A stretch of 64,000 bases of DNA from Methylobacter tundripaludum SV96 (GCF_000190755.2 NZ_JH109152.1:2297937-2361936); one strand, 5' to 3'; numbered from the stretch's first letter, positions 43,742 through 53,189 are shown. The notes: generated from the letters alone by a model not told the origin. A program made the numbers and translations.

Positions 43742-46534
43742 TTAATGAGCTTCGTCCCAATTATTGCCGATGCCTATATCTACAATCAGCGGCACGTCAA
43801 GATCGGCGGCTGCACACATGATGGATCTGATCTTCGCCGCGCAGTCGTCGACATGCTCTTCGGCAATTTCAAACACCAGTTCGTCATGCACCTGCATAAT
43901 CATCTTGGCATCCGGCTGTTCCTTATACAACCACTGGTCGGCGGCAATCATGGCGCGTTTAATGATGTCGGCCGCAGTTCCCTGCATCGGTGCATTGATG
44001 GCCGTGCGTTCGGCATATTGGCGACGCGCCGCGTTGCGTGAATTTATTTCCGGTAAATACAACCGTCTGCCGAACAGGGTTTCGATATAGCCTTGTTCGC
44101 GGGCTTGCTCCCTGATGCGGTCCATGTAGTTTTTGACGCCCGGATAACGGGCAAAATACAAGTCGATATAAGATTGCGCCTGACTGCGCGACAAGCCCAG
44201 TTGCTGTGCGAGTCCAAAGGACGACATGCCGTAAATCAGCCCGAAATTGATGGCCTTGGCGGAACGGCGCAAATCGGTGGTGACTTGCTCGGGAGCGACG
44301 CCAAAAACTTCCGCCGCGGTGGCGCGATGCACGTCCTGTTCTTCGCTAAAGGCTTTTAACAAGCCTTCGTCAGCCGATAAATGCGCCATGATGCGTAACT
44401 CGATTTGCGAATAATCGGCGGCGACAATTTTTTTGCCTTCGGGGGCGATAAACGCCTGCCGGATTTTTCGGCCTTCTTCACTGCGTATCGGAATATTTTG
44501 CAAGTTGGGATCGGAGGACGACAGCCTGCCTGTCGCGGCTATCGCTTGATGGTAAGAGGTATGGATCCGACCCGTTTGTCCGTCAATCTGCTGCGGCAGT
44601 TTGTCGGTATAGGTTGATTTCAGCTTGCTTAAGCTGCGGTACTCAAGAATCAGCTTGGGCAGCGGGTAATCGAGAGCCAATTCCTGCAACACCGATTCTT
44701 CCGTTGAGGGCTGGCCTTTGGGCGTTTTCTTTAATACCGGCAGCTTTTGCTGGTCGTAGAGGATGTCCTGGATCTGTTTCGGCGAACCCAGGTTGAAGGT
44801 CTGTCCGGCCAGATCGTGAGCGTGTTGCTCAAGGGAGATAATCTGGCTGGAAAGCTCAAGGCTTTGCTGCGCGAGCATCGCCGCGTCGATTAATACGCCG
44901 TTGTTTTCGATGCGGGCCAGTACGCTAATCAGCGGGACTTCCATGTCCGAATATAACTCAAGCAGTCTTGGATGCTGCGCCAGTTTTGCATTTAGCACCT
45001 GATGCAGTTGCAGGGTAATGTCAGCATCTTCCGCTGCGTAAGGTGCGGCTTGATCTATCGATACTTCCTGAAAGCCTATTTGTTTCGCGCCTTTTCCGGC
45101 AACATCCTCGTAATGGATGGTTTCAACGCCAAGGTATTCTTTGGCCAGGTCATCCATATTATGTTTGGTCGCGGTGCTGTTTAACACGTAGGATTCCAGC
45201 ATGGTGTCGTGGGCGATGCCGCGTAATGCGATGCCGTGATTAGCCAGGACATGCGTATCGTATTTCAGGTTTTGCCCGAGTTTGGCTTTACGCGGATTTT
45301 CCAGCAGAGGTCGCAGTTTTTCCAGTATTTCAGAGCGATCAAGCTGATCCGGTACGCCGGGATAGTCGTGCGCTAAAGGCACGTAGGCGGCTTTGCCCGG
45401 CGTTACCGCAAACGATACGCCGACTATCTGGGCTTTGCTGTAATCAAGGCTGGTGGTTTCGGTGTCGAACGCAAACAATTCGGCTTTTTCCAGTCGAGCC
45501 AGCCAGTCGTCAAAGTGCTGTTCGGTTAACACGGTTTCGTAACTGGAATCGATTTTGGCGGGCTTGTCTTCGGTTTGTGCGGCTTCAATAGGACTCAGGG
45601 CAGGCGTGGACGAAGAACCTGTGCTGAGCTCAGTCGAAGCATCCAGCGATTTTAACCAGGACGAAAAACCCAGTTCGGCCAATAAGATTCTTAGTTCCGC
45701 CTTGTCCATCGGCTGCTGTTTCAAGTCTTCCATGTTGTAGGGCAAATCGAGGTCGCATTTAATGGTGGTGAGTTGTTTGGATAACGGCAGTTGATCCAAA
45801 CTGGCGCGCAGGTTTTCGCCGATTTTGCCGGTGATTTTATCGGCGTGGGCGATCAGGTTTTCCAGGGTACTGTATTGTTCCAGCCATTTTGCGGCCGTTT
45901 TAGGGCCGACCTTGGGTACGCCGGGAATGTTATCGACGGTATCGCCTATCAAGGCCAGATAATCGATAATCTGCTCCGGCCTGACCCCGAATTTGTCGAT
46001 AACGCCCTGAATATCCATGCGGGTATTGGACATGGTGTTTTCGAGGATAATATGTTCGGTGACCAGCTGCGCCATGTCCTTGTCGCCGGTGGAAATAATA
46101 ACGTCGTAGCCTTGCTGTTCGGCGTGCTGGGCCAGAACACCGAGCACGTCGTCGGCTTCCACGCCGGATTCGATAATCAGCGGCAGACCCATCGCCCGAA
46201 TCAGGTTGTGCAGCGGGGCAATCTGCACCCGCAAATCATCGGGCATGGGCGGCCGATGGGCTTTGTACTGATCGTAAAGCTCGTTGCGAAAGGTTTTGCC
46301 CGGCGCATCGAAGACCACGGTGATGTAGTCGCTGTGATAGTCGGCAATCAGTTTGCGCAGCATATTGCTGACGCCGTAGATGGCGTTGGTGGGTTCCCCG
46401 TTCGCGTTGGTTAGCGGCGGAATGGCATGGTAAGCGCGGAACAAAAAAGAGGAACCGTCAACCAGGATCAGGCGTTCTCTGACGCCCCCCTTTGACAAAG
46501 GGGAGGCAGGGGGGATTTGTGTTTGTTGGGACAT
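43742..46534 (-). CDS. polA: DNA polymerase I
   Basis: A 930-residue repair and replication polymerase. 5'-3' exonuclease about 17-290 (LILVDGSSFLFRAYHAI, DVIISTGDKDMAQLV, LIGDTVDNIPGVPKVGPKTA), 3'-5' exonuclease about 330-510 with acidic pair in FAFDTETTSLDY, polymerase domain with DYSQIELRIMAHLS, RRSAKAINFGLIYGMSSFGLA and MQVHDELVFE. All three activities look intact. Two repeat-derived oddities: residues 3-17 (QIPPASPLSKGGVRE) come from a CCCCCTTTG/CAAAGGGG repeat, and ASTELSTGSSSTP near residue 305 in the linker between the exonuclease domains is read from a palindromic repeat. Confidence 0.97.
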   Translation of the reverse strand: MSQQTQIPPASPLSKGGVRERLILVDGSSFLFRAYHAIPPLTNANGEPTNAIYGVSNMLRKLIADYHSDYITVVFDAPGKTFRNELYDQYKAHRPPMPDDLRVQIAPLHNLIRAMGLPLIIESGVEADDVLGVLAQHAEQQGYDVIISTGDKDMAQLVTEHIILENTMSNTRMDIQGVIDKFGVRPEQIIDYLALIGDTVDNIPGVPKVGPKTAAKWLEQYSTLENLIAHADKITGKIGENLRASLDQLPLSKQLTTIKCDLDLPYNMEDLKQQPMDKAELRILLAELGFSSWLKSLDASTELSTGSSSTPALSPIEAAQTEDKPAKIDSSYETVLTEQHFDDWLARLEKAELFAFDTETTSLDYSKAQIVGVSFAVTPGKAAYVPLAHDYPGVPDQLDRSEILEKLRPLLENPRKAKLGQNLKYDTHVLANHGIALRGIAHDTMLESYVLNSTATKHNMDDLAKEYLGVETIHYEDVAGKGAKQIGFQEVSIDQAAPYAAEDADITLQLHQVLNAKLAQHPRLLELYSDMEVPLISVLARIENNGVLIDAAMLAQQSLELSSQIISLEQHAHDLAGQTFNLGSPKQIQDILYDQQKLPVLKKTPKGQPSTEESVLQELALDYPLPKLILEYRSLSKLKSTYTDKLPQQIDGQTGRIHTSYHQAIAATGRLSSSDPNLQNIPIRSEEGRKIRQAFIAPEGKKIVAADYSQIELRIMAHLSADEGLLKAFSEEQDVHRATAAEVFGVAPEQVTTDLRRSAKAINFGLIYGMSSFGLAQQLGLSRSQAQSYIDLYFARYPGVKNYMDRIREQAREQGYIETLFGRRLYLPEINSRNAARRQYAERTAINAPMQGTAADIIKRAMIAADQWLYKEQPDAKMIMQVHDELVFEIAEEHVDDCAAKIRSIMCAAADLDVPLIVDIGIGNNWDEAH
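46486..46534. repeat. CCCCTTTG-type palindromic repeat forming the PolA N-terminus
   Basis: CCCCCCTTTG/CAAAGGGG (about 46484..46503) together with GCAGGGGGGATTTG forms a folded C/G-rich element of a type widespread in bacterial genomes. The polA frame reads it as IPPASPLSKGGVRE before the conserved LILVDGSS. The true start could be internal, but no ATG lies between the repeat and the conserved part, so translation must cross it. Confidence 0.6.
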
Positions 46535-46823
46535 AAATTAGGTTCAAGGCTAAGGGCTAAAGGTGAGGTAACTATTCGGCGAATGGATTAAAAGAACGCG
46601 GATGCCAAAAGTAGGCGCTTCTAAGCGACGCCGATTGGGCGGATTTGCGCGGTTTTTTTAAAGCCGAAAGCCGAATTTGTTATGCGCTTTTAAATCTGCG
46701 CTCCATTTGGTTGCAAATATAGCGGGTAGAGGCGCTAATTAACGACTTTGTTAATCTTATTTAATCATAATTATCAGCGTCATCTGCGTTCCATTTTGCT
46801 AATTGCTGAAAATTCCAAATATA

Positions 46824-48956
46824 TTAAGTTTTACGCTTAACATCGACGATATTGGGCAATTGACTTATTTTATTAAGAACCTGGCTTAACTGATCGGTAT
46901 TTTCAATTTGAATGGTCAAATTGAGTAGCGCTGAAAAGTCGGGATGCGTATCCAGTGCCGCATTGGAAATATGAATTTTAGCCTGGGCCAAAATCTGGGT
47001 AACGTCATTGAGTAAATTTTGCGAATTAAAGGCATGGATAACAATAGGCACAGCGTAGCTGGCTTTTTTTGCGCCCCAGCTAACCGAAATAAGCTGGGTC
47101 TGTTTTTCGGGGCCAAGGTGCAAGATGTTTTCGCAGTCTTTGCGGTGGATCGTAATGCCTTTTTTGTGGGAAATATAGCCGATAATGTCATTGCCCTGAA
47201 TCGGGGAGCAACAGTGAGCAAGAGAAGTCAGGACATTATCGATGCCTTCTACGGAAATGACTGATTTAGTCTCGGGCTTTTTGCGTTGAATGGGGGTCGG
47301 TTGAGCTTCCAGTTCAGGAATCTTGAAAAACGCCGCAAGCTGTCGGCTGTTAATGTCGCTACGGCCTATCGCTTCGAGCAGCTTATCGGTATCCGGTTGA
47401 TGAAAATGTTTAGCCAGCTCCGCCAGATTGAGCATTTTTAAGCCCAGTCGCTGGCTTTCCTTGTCTAAAATAGCCTTGCCTGTGGCCATATTCTGGGTTT
47501 GTTGCTGATTTTTAAACCAGCTTTTGACTTTGCTGATCGCGGCCGATGTCTTTAAATAGCCCAGGTTGAGATCGATCCAGTTGTGATTGGGGCCGCCCTC
47601 TTTTGCCGTCAAAATTTTTACCTGATCGCCGGATTTTAAGGTATAGGTCAGCGGCGCAATGCGACCGTTGACTTTCGCCCCGCGGCAGCGGTGTCCAACT
47701 TCGGTATGGATGGCGTAGGCAAAATCCAGCGGCGTCGAGCCTTTAACCAGGTCGATTAATTTCCCGGCGGGCGTTAAAACGTAGACGCGATCATTGAATA
47801 ATTCGCTACGGAAATTTTCCGACAGCGCTTCGTCGCTGCCTTCCTTTCGGCTACGCTCAGGACTGGTTTCGTCCAGCAATTTGCGCAACGAGGCGATGTT
47901 TTTTTCGATGGCCGCATCATGCTTGCCGCCTTCTTTGTAAGACCAGTGCGCGGCAACCCCGAGTTCGGCAAAGTCGTGCATCTGCTGGGTGCGGATTTGC
48001 ACCTCGATGCGATTGCCCTCGGGATCGATAATGACGGTATGCAAAGATTGGTAACCGTTTTCTTTAGGGTTGGCGATATAATCGTCAAACTCTTTGGGAA
48101 TGGTTTGCCAAAGGCTATGCACCATGCCTAAGGTGGCATAACAGGCGGTCAGGTTGTCGACAATAACGCGCACGGCCAACAGGTCGTAAAGTTCGTCTAT
48201 ATCCAGTTGCTTGCGCCGCATCTTTTTCCAGATGCTGTAAATATGTTTGGGACGACCGTAAATCTCGGCAGAAATGCCTTCTTCGGCGAGCTTTTTCTGC
48301 AGCAGGACAATAAACTTATTAATACAGTTTTCCCGCTGCACGCGGTTATCGGTCAACGACTTGGCAATGCGGCGGTAGGATTGGGGTTTCAGATAGCGGA
48401 AGGCCATATCCTCCAGCTCCCACTTTAGCTGATGAATACCCATGCGGTTAGCAATCGGCGCATAAATGTCCAGCGTTTCCTGGGCGATAAAGCGCCTGAG
48501 TTCGTAAGACTCCCTGGGTAAAACCTTAAGCCGTTGAAGCCGGTAAGCCAGTTTTATTAATACGGCGCGGACATCCTGAGTCATGGACAGCAGCATTCTG
48601 CGTAAAGTTTCCGTTTGGCTCGGTTGATCGGTCATTTCCAGGGAATAAACGGTTAACTTATTCAGCCAGTTAACATCGTTAACCAGTGTTGCAACCGTTT
48701 CGCCGAATTGCTCTTTAATGTTAGGCTTCGGATTTAAATGGGCTAAGCGTGGATCGCTTAATATTGCGGCGAGGATGGTTTTCAGATCGACATTAAAGTC
48801 CATCAAAATTGCCGCTACCTCAACGCCTTTGGGGCGAAAATAATGCGGATCTTCAGGGATTTGGGCGATAATCGCCAGCGCCCGATTTATTTGTTCGGTA
48901 TCGGGAGCGGAAAATCCGCTAAAAAGCTGTTTATTGGGCTCGGTGTTTTTTTGCAT
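46824..48956 (-). CDS. relA: RelA-type (p)ppGpp synthetase
   Basis: A 710-residue long RSH protein. The N-terminal hydrolase-like domain lacks the HD and ED metal motifs of SpoT (the region reads AAILMDFNVDLKTILAAILSDPRL), so it should be synthetase-only. The synthetase has KIYGRPKHIYSIWKKM-like IYGRPKHIYSIWKKM, VRVIVDN and NGYQSLHTVIIDPEG. TGS (VYVLTPAGKLIDL and STPLDFAYAIHTEVGHRC), zinc-finger region (HCCSPIQGNDIIGYI) and ACT follow. ATG 48956 is used instead of the preceding TTG. TSPERSRKEGSDE near residue 370, between synthetase and TGS, is read from a palindromic repeat. Confidence 0.94.
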   Translation of the reverse strand: MQKNTEPNKQLFSGFSAPDTEQINRALAIIAQIPEDPHYFRPKGVEVAAILMDFNVDLKTILAAILSDPRLAHLNPKPNIKEQFGETVATLVNDVNWLNKLTVYSLEMTDQPSQTETLRRMLLSMTQDVRAVLIKLAYRLQRLKVLPRESYELRRFIAQETLDIYAPIANRMGIHQLKWELEDMAFRYLKPQSYRRIAKSLTDNRVQRENCINKFIVLLQKKLAEEGISAEIYGRPKHIYSIWKKMRRKQLDIDELYDLLAVRVIVDNLTACYATLGMVHSLWQTIPKEFDDYIANPKENGYQSLHTVIIDPEGNRIEVQIRTQQMHDFAELGVAAHWSYKEGGKHDAAIEKNIASLRKLLDETSPERSRKEGSDEALSENFRSELFNDRVYVLTPAGKLIDLVKGSTPLDFAYAIHTEVGHRCRGAKVNGRIAPLTYTLKSGDQVKILTAKEGGPNHNWIDLNLGYLKTSAAISKVKSWFKNQQQTQNMATGKAILDKESQRLGLKMLNLAELAKHFHQPDTDKLLEAIGRSDINSRQLAAFFKIPELEAQPTPIQRKKPETKSVISVEGIDNVLTSLAHCCSPIQGNDIIGYISHKKGITIHRKDCENILHLGPEKQTQLISVSWGAKKASYAVPIVIHAFNSQNLLNDVTQILAQAKIHISNAALDTHPDFSALLNLTIQIENTDQLSQVLNKISQLPNIVDVKRKT

Positions 48957-49348
48957 CAAACGATAGTCAATAATTTGAAAACTTGGCGGTTATGATAGGT
49001 CAATGCCGGTAAATGTAACAAGCAATCATTGCCTACATGGAAGTAGGCAAGGGACGTGAGCAGGAGCGGAAGCTTTGCCTCCATGGATATAGGTAAGGAG
49101 CGTGAGCACGACTTGCATGGACAGATATTTGCTCCTGCAATATCTGTATTCACCACATCCCTGTGGATTATACAGGAGGTAGAGCACCTACTTTTGGTGC
49201 AGATTGCTGAAAACACATCCATTAAATACGTATTTTAACTTATTGAAATACAATGAAATAAATCTATGATGTTGGTGTCAACTAACGGCAGTTCTATGGT
49301 TACGGCAACACGGTTATATTTTTAACAAATAATTTAAAGCTGAAAAGA
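48957..49348. other. Intergenic stretch holding a full dispersed repeat, between divergent relA and ugd
   Basis: Contains the best-preserved dispersed repeat copy (49110..49187) and a flanking half-related part from about 49030 (GCCTACATGGAAGTAGGC inverted pair; AAGCTTTGCCTCCATGGATAT). From about 49210 to the ugd start the DNA is AT-rich and probably carries the ugd promoter. No ORF or RNA gene seen. Confidence 0.6.
49110..49187 (+). repeat. Dispersed repeat copy upstream of ugd
   Basis: Reads GACTTGCATGGACAGATATT, TGCTCCTGCAATATCTGTATT, CACCACATCCCTGTGGATTA, TACAGGAGGTAGAGCAC. Internal inverted pairs are AGATATTtGC/GCAATATCT, CCACA/TGTGG around CATCCC, and GCTCCTG/CAGGAGG. The right-hand CAACGCAGGAG..GCCGAG end is replaced by CTACTTTTGGTGC, a variant also present in inverse form near 57190 (CTACTGTTGGTGC). 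Confidence 0.8.
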
Positions 49349-50668
49349 ATGAAAATTACAATATTCGGAAGCGGTTATGTGGGTTTGGTGACAGGTACCT
49401 GTCTTGCGGAAGTCGGCAATGACGTTATCTGTGTTGATATTGATGAGGCTAAAATCGCCAAACTGCAACAGGGCATCATTCCGATATTTGAGCCGGGACT
49501 CGAAGCTATGGTCAAGGAAAATCAATCGGAAGGGCGATTAAGATTTACTACCGATATTAAGGCGGCCGTGGATCATGGCGTATTTCAATTCATAGCGGTC
49601 GGTACACCGCCGGATGACGACGGCTCAGCCGATTTGCGGTATGTATTGGCGGTTGCCAAGGGTATTGCCGAGAATATGGACGAGTATCGGGTTGTGATTG
49701 ATAAATCGACGGTGCCTGTGGGTACCGCAGATAAGGTTAAAGCGGTTATGCAGCAGATATTGGCAAGCCGCGGCAAAGATCTGGAGTTCGATGTGGTGTC
49801 AAATCCCGAGTTCCTGAAAGAAGGCGCGGCGTTGGATGATTTTATGAAGCCGGATCGGATTGTTATCGGTACCGACAACCCCAGAACGGCGGAATTGCTC
49901 AAGGCGCTTTATGCACCGTTTAATCGCAGTGTCGACCGGGTCATCACCATGGATATACGTTCGGCCGAATTAACCAAGTATGCTGCAAATGCGATGCTGG
50001 CAACCAAAATCAGTTTTATGAATGAATTGGCAAATCTGGCCGAGCATTTGGGGGCGGATATTGAGAAGGTAAGGCATGGCATAGGTTCCGATAGCCGCAT
50101 CGGCTACAGCTTTATTTATCCCGGTTGCGGTTATGGCGGCTCCTGTTTTCCCAAAGACGTGAAAGCGTTGGAAAGAACGGCAAAGGAACAGGGCTATCAT
50201 GCAGAATTGCTCAATGCGGTAGAGAATGTCAATAATCGGCAAAAACACCGCTTGTTTGAAAAAATTAATAAGCATTATCGAGGCAATTTAACCGGTAAGG
50301 TATTTGCCTTGTGGGGACTGGCGTTTAAACCCAATACCGATGACATGCGCGATGCGCCAAGCCGGGTTGTGCTGGAAGCCTTGATTGGAGCCGGTGCAAC
50401 CGTGCAGGCCTTTGATCCTGAAGCGCAGGAAGAAGCACGGCGACTTTATGGCGACATGCCGGGTTTGAGTTATTACGACTCGCCCAAGGGTGCCCTGAAA
50501 CAAGCCGATGCGTTGGTGATAGTTACGGAATGGAAACAATTTCGCAGTCCTGATTTTGATGAGATGAGTCAACAGCTGCATGATAAGGTGATCTTTGACG
50601 GCCGTAATATGTATGAACCGGACAGGGTTAAGCGTAGCGGATTAGCCTATTACGCAATAGGGAGATAA
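49349..50668 (+). CDS. ugd: UDP-glucose 6-dehydrogenase
   Basis: A 439-residue NAD-dependent enzyme making UDP-glucuronate for capsule, exopolysaccharide or LPS modification. N-terminal NAD motif [19 protein letters not shown], catalytic lysine and neighbours in [21 protein letters not shown], catalytic cysteine in [14 protein letters not shown], and C-terminal UDP-binding [20 protein letters not shown]. Length matches family. No exopolysaccharide genes follow in this window. Confidence 0.96.
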   Translation: MKITIFGSGYVGLVTGTCLAEVGNDVICVDIDEAKIAKLQQGIIPIFEPGLEAMVKENQSEGRLRFTTDIKAAVDHGVFQFIAVGTPPDDDGSADLRYVLAVAKGIAENMDEYRVVIDKSTVPVGTADKVKAVMQQILASRGKDLEFDVVSNPEFLKEGAALDDFMKPDRIVIGTDNPRTAELLKALYAPFNRSVDRVITMDIRSAELTKYAANAMLATKISFMNELANLAEHLGADIEKVRHGIGSDSRIGYSFIYPGCGYGGSCFPKDVKALERTAKEQGYHAELLNAVENVNNRQKHRLFEKINKHYRGNLTGKVFALWGLAFKPNTDDMRDAPSRVVLEALIGAGATVQAFDPEAQEEARRLYGDMPGLSYYDSPKGALKQADALVIVTEWKQFRSPDFDEMSQQLHDKVIFDGRNMYEPDRVKRSGLAYYAIGR

Positions 50669-50792
50669 AAAAGTTGTATTTACAGGGCAAGCGTCTAAAC
50701 TAAGCGGCGAATGGTTAATAATAATTTTGGTTGGCATATAAGACTATTCACAAATCATAAATCATATAATTTTTTATAATAGGAAAATAAAG

Positions 50793-51131
50793 ATGCTTAG
50801 ATTATTAGTAGTGTTATTTGCCGCCTTTTGCTCGTTTAATGTCATTGCCTCTCCTGTAAACATCAATACCGCCGATGCTAAAACCATAGGGGAAGCCCTG
50901 TCAGGTATCGGTCAGAAAAAAGCCGAAGCCATTGTTAAGTACAGGGAAACAAAAGGTGAATTCAAAGCAGTGGAAGATTTGGTTAACGTTGATGGAATCG
51001 GCGCGAAAACTGTCGAAAAAATTAAAAACGATGTCTTGTTAAGCGATGCGGCGGCGGCCGTCGCGGATCAAAAGACAGATAAAAAAATAGATGAAAAAAC
51101 GGATAAAAAGATAGAAGAAAAAACCAAGTAG
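50793..51131 (+). CDS. ComEA-like exported helix-hairpin-helix protein
   Basis: A 112-residue protein with a signal peptide (MLRLLVVLFAAFCSFNVIA), then the ComEA-type DNA-binding core VNINTADAKTIGEALSGIGQKKAEAIVKYRE and FKAVEDLVNVDGIGAKTVEKIK. ComEA pulls incoming DNA into the periplasm during transformation, though many short homologues are uncharacterised. The C-terminal 25 residues are a repetitive, charged TDKKIDEKT tail, unusual for the family, possibly made by slippage in an A-rich repeat. A terminator follows. Confidence 0.88.
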   Translation: MLRLLVVLFAAFCSFNVIASPVNINTADAKTIGEALSGIGQKKAEAIVKYRETKGEFKAVEDLVNVDGIGAKTVEKIKNDVLLSDAAAAVADQKTDKKIDEKTDKKIEEKTK

Positions 51132-51154
51132 ATTATCGGTAGTTATCTTAAGAG

Positions 51155-51188
51155 ACCAGCCGTTTCTAATTAGAGACGGCTGGTTTTT
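51155..51188 (+). terminator. Rho-independent terminator after the comEA-like gene
   Basis: ACCAGCCGT and ACGGCTGGT form a perfect 9-bp stem, extended by TCT/AGA across one mismatch to an AATT loop, and is followed at once by a run of six T. Confidence 0.9.
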
Positions 51189-51379
51189 TATTGTCTGGGA
51201 TTTATTTTACGTGTGCTATTGAATGCAAGCATTGAACATGAGTGGACAATCCGTATTACCGAGCAAAAAACAGGCTGATTGAAAATGCTGTAAAATGAAT
51301 CAACAGGCATGAGTTAATCGCATTGAGCGGCAGTGCCGGTGCTGTGTGTTATTTTTTAATCGCAATGGTTTGAGATGAA

Positions 51380-51955
51380 ATGAGTGAAGAATACGAATAC
51401 GATGATGAAGAGGTTGAATATTACGCAATCCGGCCTAATAAAACACAAATCAAAAAAGATATGGCAGTTCTTTTTGCCTTAAGCGAGGAAATGTCTGAGC
51501 TACCGGCGGGGCAATTAAAAACGCTTGAGCTTCCTGAGATCATCAATAAAGCCGTTGTAGAAGTATCGGGAATGCCGCATAAAGGCGCGAGAAAACGGCT
51601 GCTGAAATTTATTGCCGGCCAGCTCAATAAGATAGATATAGAGCCTATTTTAGAAAAACTGTCGCGCATCAAAAATAAAAGCGCCCACGCGGTCAGGGAG
51701 CACCATATTGTTGAGCGTTGGCGAGATCGGCTGATTGCCGAGGGCAATGATGCCTTGACGGAATTGCTGGACGAGCAGCCTCATGCCGATCGGCAGTTAT
51801 TAAGACAATTATTGCGTAATGCCCAAAAAGAAACTGAAGCCGGTAAGCCGCCCAAATCTTCGCGTCTGTTATATCGCCAACTGAAAGAATTATTTAAGGT
51901 TGAAGGCGAACCGGATGATGAGGCAGGGTTTGAGGATGAACAGGAAGACGATTAA
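51380..51955 (+). CDS. darP: Ribosome biogenesis protein DarP (YjgA, DUF615)
   Basis: A 191-residue acidic-ended protein matching the DUF615/YjgA family, a late 50S assembly factor. Recognised parts: NKTQIKKDMAVLFALSEEMSELPAGQL, GARKRLLKFIAGQLNKID, EHHIVERWRDRLIAEGNDALTEL, RQLLRNAQKE and RQLKELF. Length is normal. Both ends are Glu/Asp-rich. It converges on dinB with 15 bases between the stops. Confidence 0.93.
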   Translation: MSEEYEYDDEEVEYYAIRPNKTQIKKDMAVLFALSEEMSELPAGQLKTLELPEIINKAVVEVSGMPHKGARKRLLKFIAGQLNKIDIEPILEKLSRIKNKSAHAVREHHIVERWRDRLIAEGNDALTELLDEQPHADRQLLRQLLRNAQKETEAGKPPKSSRLLYRQLKELFKVEGEPDDEAGFEDEQEDD

Positions 51956-51970
51956 TCGCCCGTTACTCCA

Positions 51971-53062
51971 TCATGCCTGACAATCGTTAAATAAATCCAT
52001 TTGCCGGGAATGAGTCTGCCCGGCCTTGTTTTCCAGTGATGACAGCGTAATTCCCAGCAAGCGCACATTACGCCTGCCTATGTCGGTGTTTTTCAATAAG
52101 TCTTCAAGGATGTCGACCAGGGTCGATGCCGCCGTAATGACATGCGGCAGTGTCCTGCTGCGGGTGATTTGCACAAAATCGTGATATTTGATTTTTACGG
52201 TCAGGGTATGGGCGACCAGCTGTTTTTCGGCGATTTTGCTTAAGGCCTTTTCCAGCAGGCTTTGCAACTGCGCAATGACGTCTTGTTTGGCCTTAATATC
52301 CTGCTGAAAGGTGATTTCCACGCCCACCGATTTCCTGATGCGGCAGTTGTTGACCGGGCGGTTGTCTATGCCCCTGGAAATGCTGTAATAATGCAGCCCG
52401 GCCTTGCCGAAATAGTGCTGCAATGTTTCCAGCGGCAATTCCTTCAAATCCTTGCCGGTCTTGATGCCCAATGAGTGCATTTTTAGCGAAGTGGCCTTGC
52501 CTATGCCATGGAACTTTTCGACCGATAGTCGCTCTGCAAAGTCAGGTCCTTGTTCCGGGGTGATTAAATAAAGCCCGTCCGGTTTATTGATGTCCGAAGC
52601 GATCTTGGAGAGGAATTTGTTATAGGAAACACCGGCCGAAGCGATCAGCTGGGTCTCCTGCTTAATCGAGGCTTTAATGGCTTTGGCGATCAATGTGGCG
52701 GAGCCTTGATGCAGGCCGGCATTGCTGACGTCCAGATAGGCTTCGTCCAGGGACAGCGGTTCAAAAAGATCGGTGTAGTCGGCAAATATTTTTCGAATGG
52801 CCATTGACGCTTCTTGATAAGCGTCGAAGCGGGGTTTTACAAAAATGGCCTGGGGACATAAGCGGTAAGCGTGCGCTGAAGACATCGCAGAATGGATGCC
52901 GTATTGTCTCGCTTCATAACTGCAGGTTGCGACAACGCCGCGCGAGTCGGGAGCGCCGCCGACGATCAGGGGCTTGTTGCGGTATTGCGGGAAATCGCGC
53001 TGCTCTACGGCCGCAAAAAAAGCATCCATGTCGATATGAATGATTTTGCGGTTAGAGTTCAT
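51971..53062 (-). CDS. dinB: DNA polymerase IV (Y family)
   Basis: About 363 residues. The ATG at 53062 (MNSNRKIIHIDMDAFFAAVEQRD) is chosen; an in-frame ATG at 53074 lies in a dispersed repeat. Catalytic residues are in IDMDAFFA and LSLDEAYLDVS (SLDEAYLD), followed by helix-hairpin-helix FHGIGKATSLKMHSLG and the little-finger domain. DinB does translesion synthesis and is often SOS-controlled; the repeat directly abutting the start leaves little room for an ancestral promoter, and no LexA box was noticed. Confidence 0.95.
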   Translation of the reverse strand: MNSNRKIIHIDMDAFFAAVEQRDFPQYRNKPLIVGGAPDSRGVVATCSYEARQYGIHSAMSSAHAYRLCPQAIFVKPRFDAYQEASMAIRKIFADYTDLFEPLSLDEAYLDVSNAGLHQGSATLIAKAIKASIKQETQLIASAGVSYNKFLSKIASDINKPDGLYLITPEQGPDFAERLSVEKFHGIGKATSLKMHSLGIKTGKDLKELPLETLQHYFGKAGLHYYSISRGIDNRPVNNCRIRKSVGVEITFQQDIKAKQDVIAQLQSLLEKALSKIAEKQLVAHTLTVKIKYHDFVQITRSRTLPHVITAASTLVDILEDLLKNTDIGRRNVRLLGITLSSLENKAGQTHSRQMDLFNDCQA

Positions 53063-53066
53063 CGGC

Positions 53067-53187
53067 GACTGCATGGACAGATATTTGCTCCTGCAATATT
53101 CGCATTCACCGCATCCCTGTGGATTATGCAGGAGCTACGACCCCCAGGGATGGGGGAGGTAGAACAACGCATGGAGCGATTGCCGAG
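53067..53187 (+). repeat. Dispersed repeat copy between dinB and the DUF4389 gene
   Basis: Starts GACTGCATGGACAGATATTT and then GCTCCTGCAATATTCGCATTC, CATCCCTGTGGATTATGCAGG, followed by a CCCCCAGGGATGGGGG insertion and GGTAGAACAACGC, ending ATTGCCGAG. It begins five bases upstream of the dinB start and ends three bases before the DUF4389 stop codon, filling the whole gap. Confidence 0.85.
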
Positions 53188-53189
53188 CG

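Noticed and set aside
46824-48956. SpoT (bifunctional hydrolase) as identity of the RSH gene
   Set aside because: The HD metal-binding motif is missing from the N-terminal domain, so RelA is the better call.
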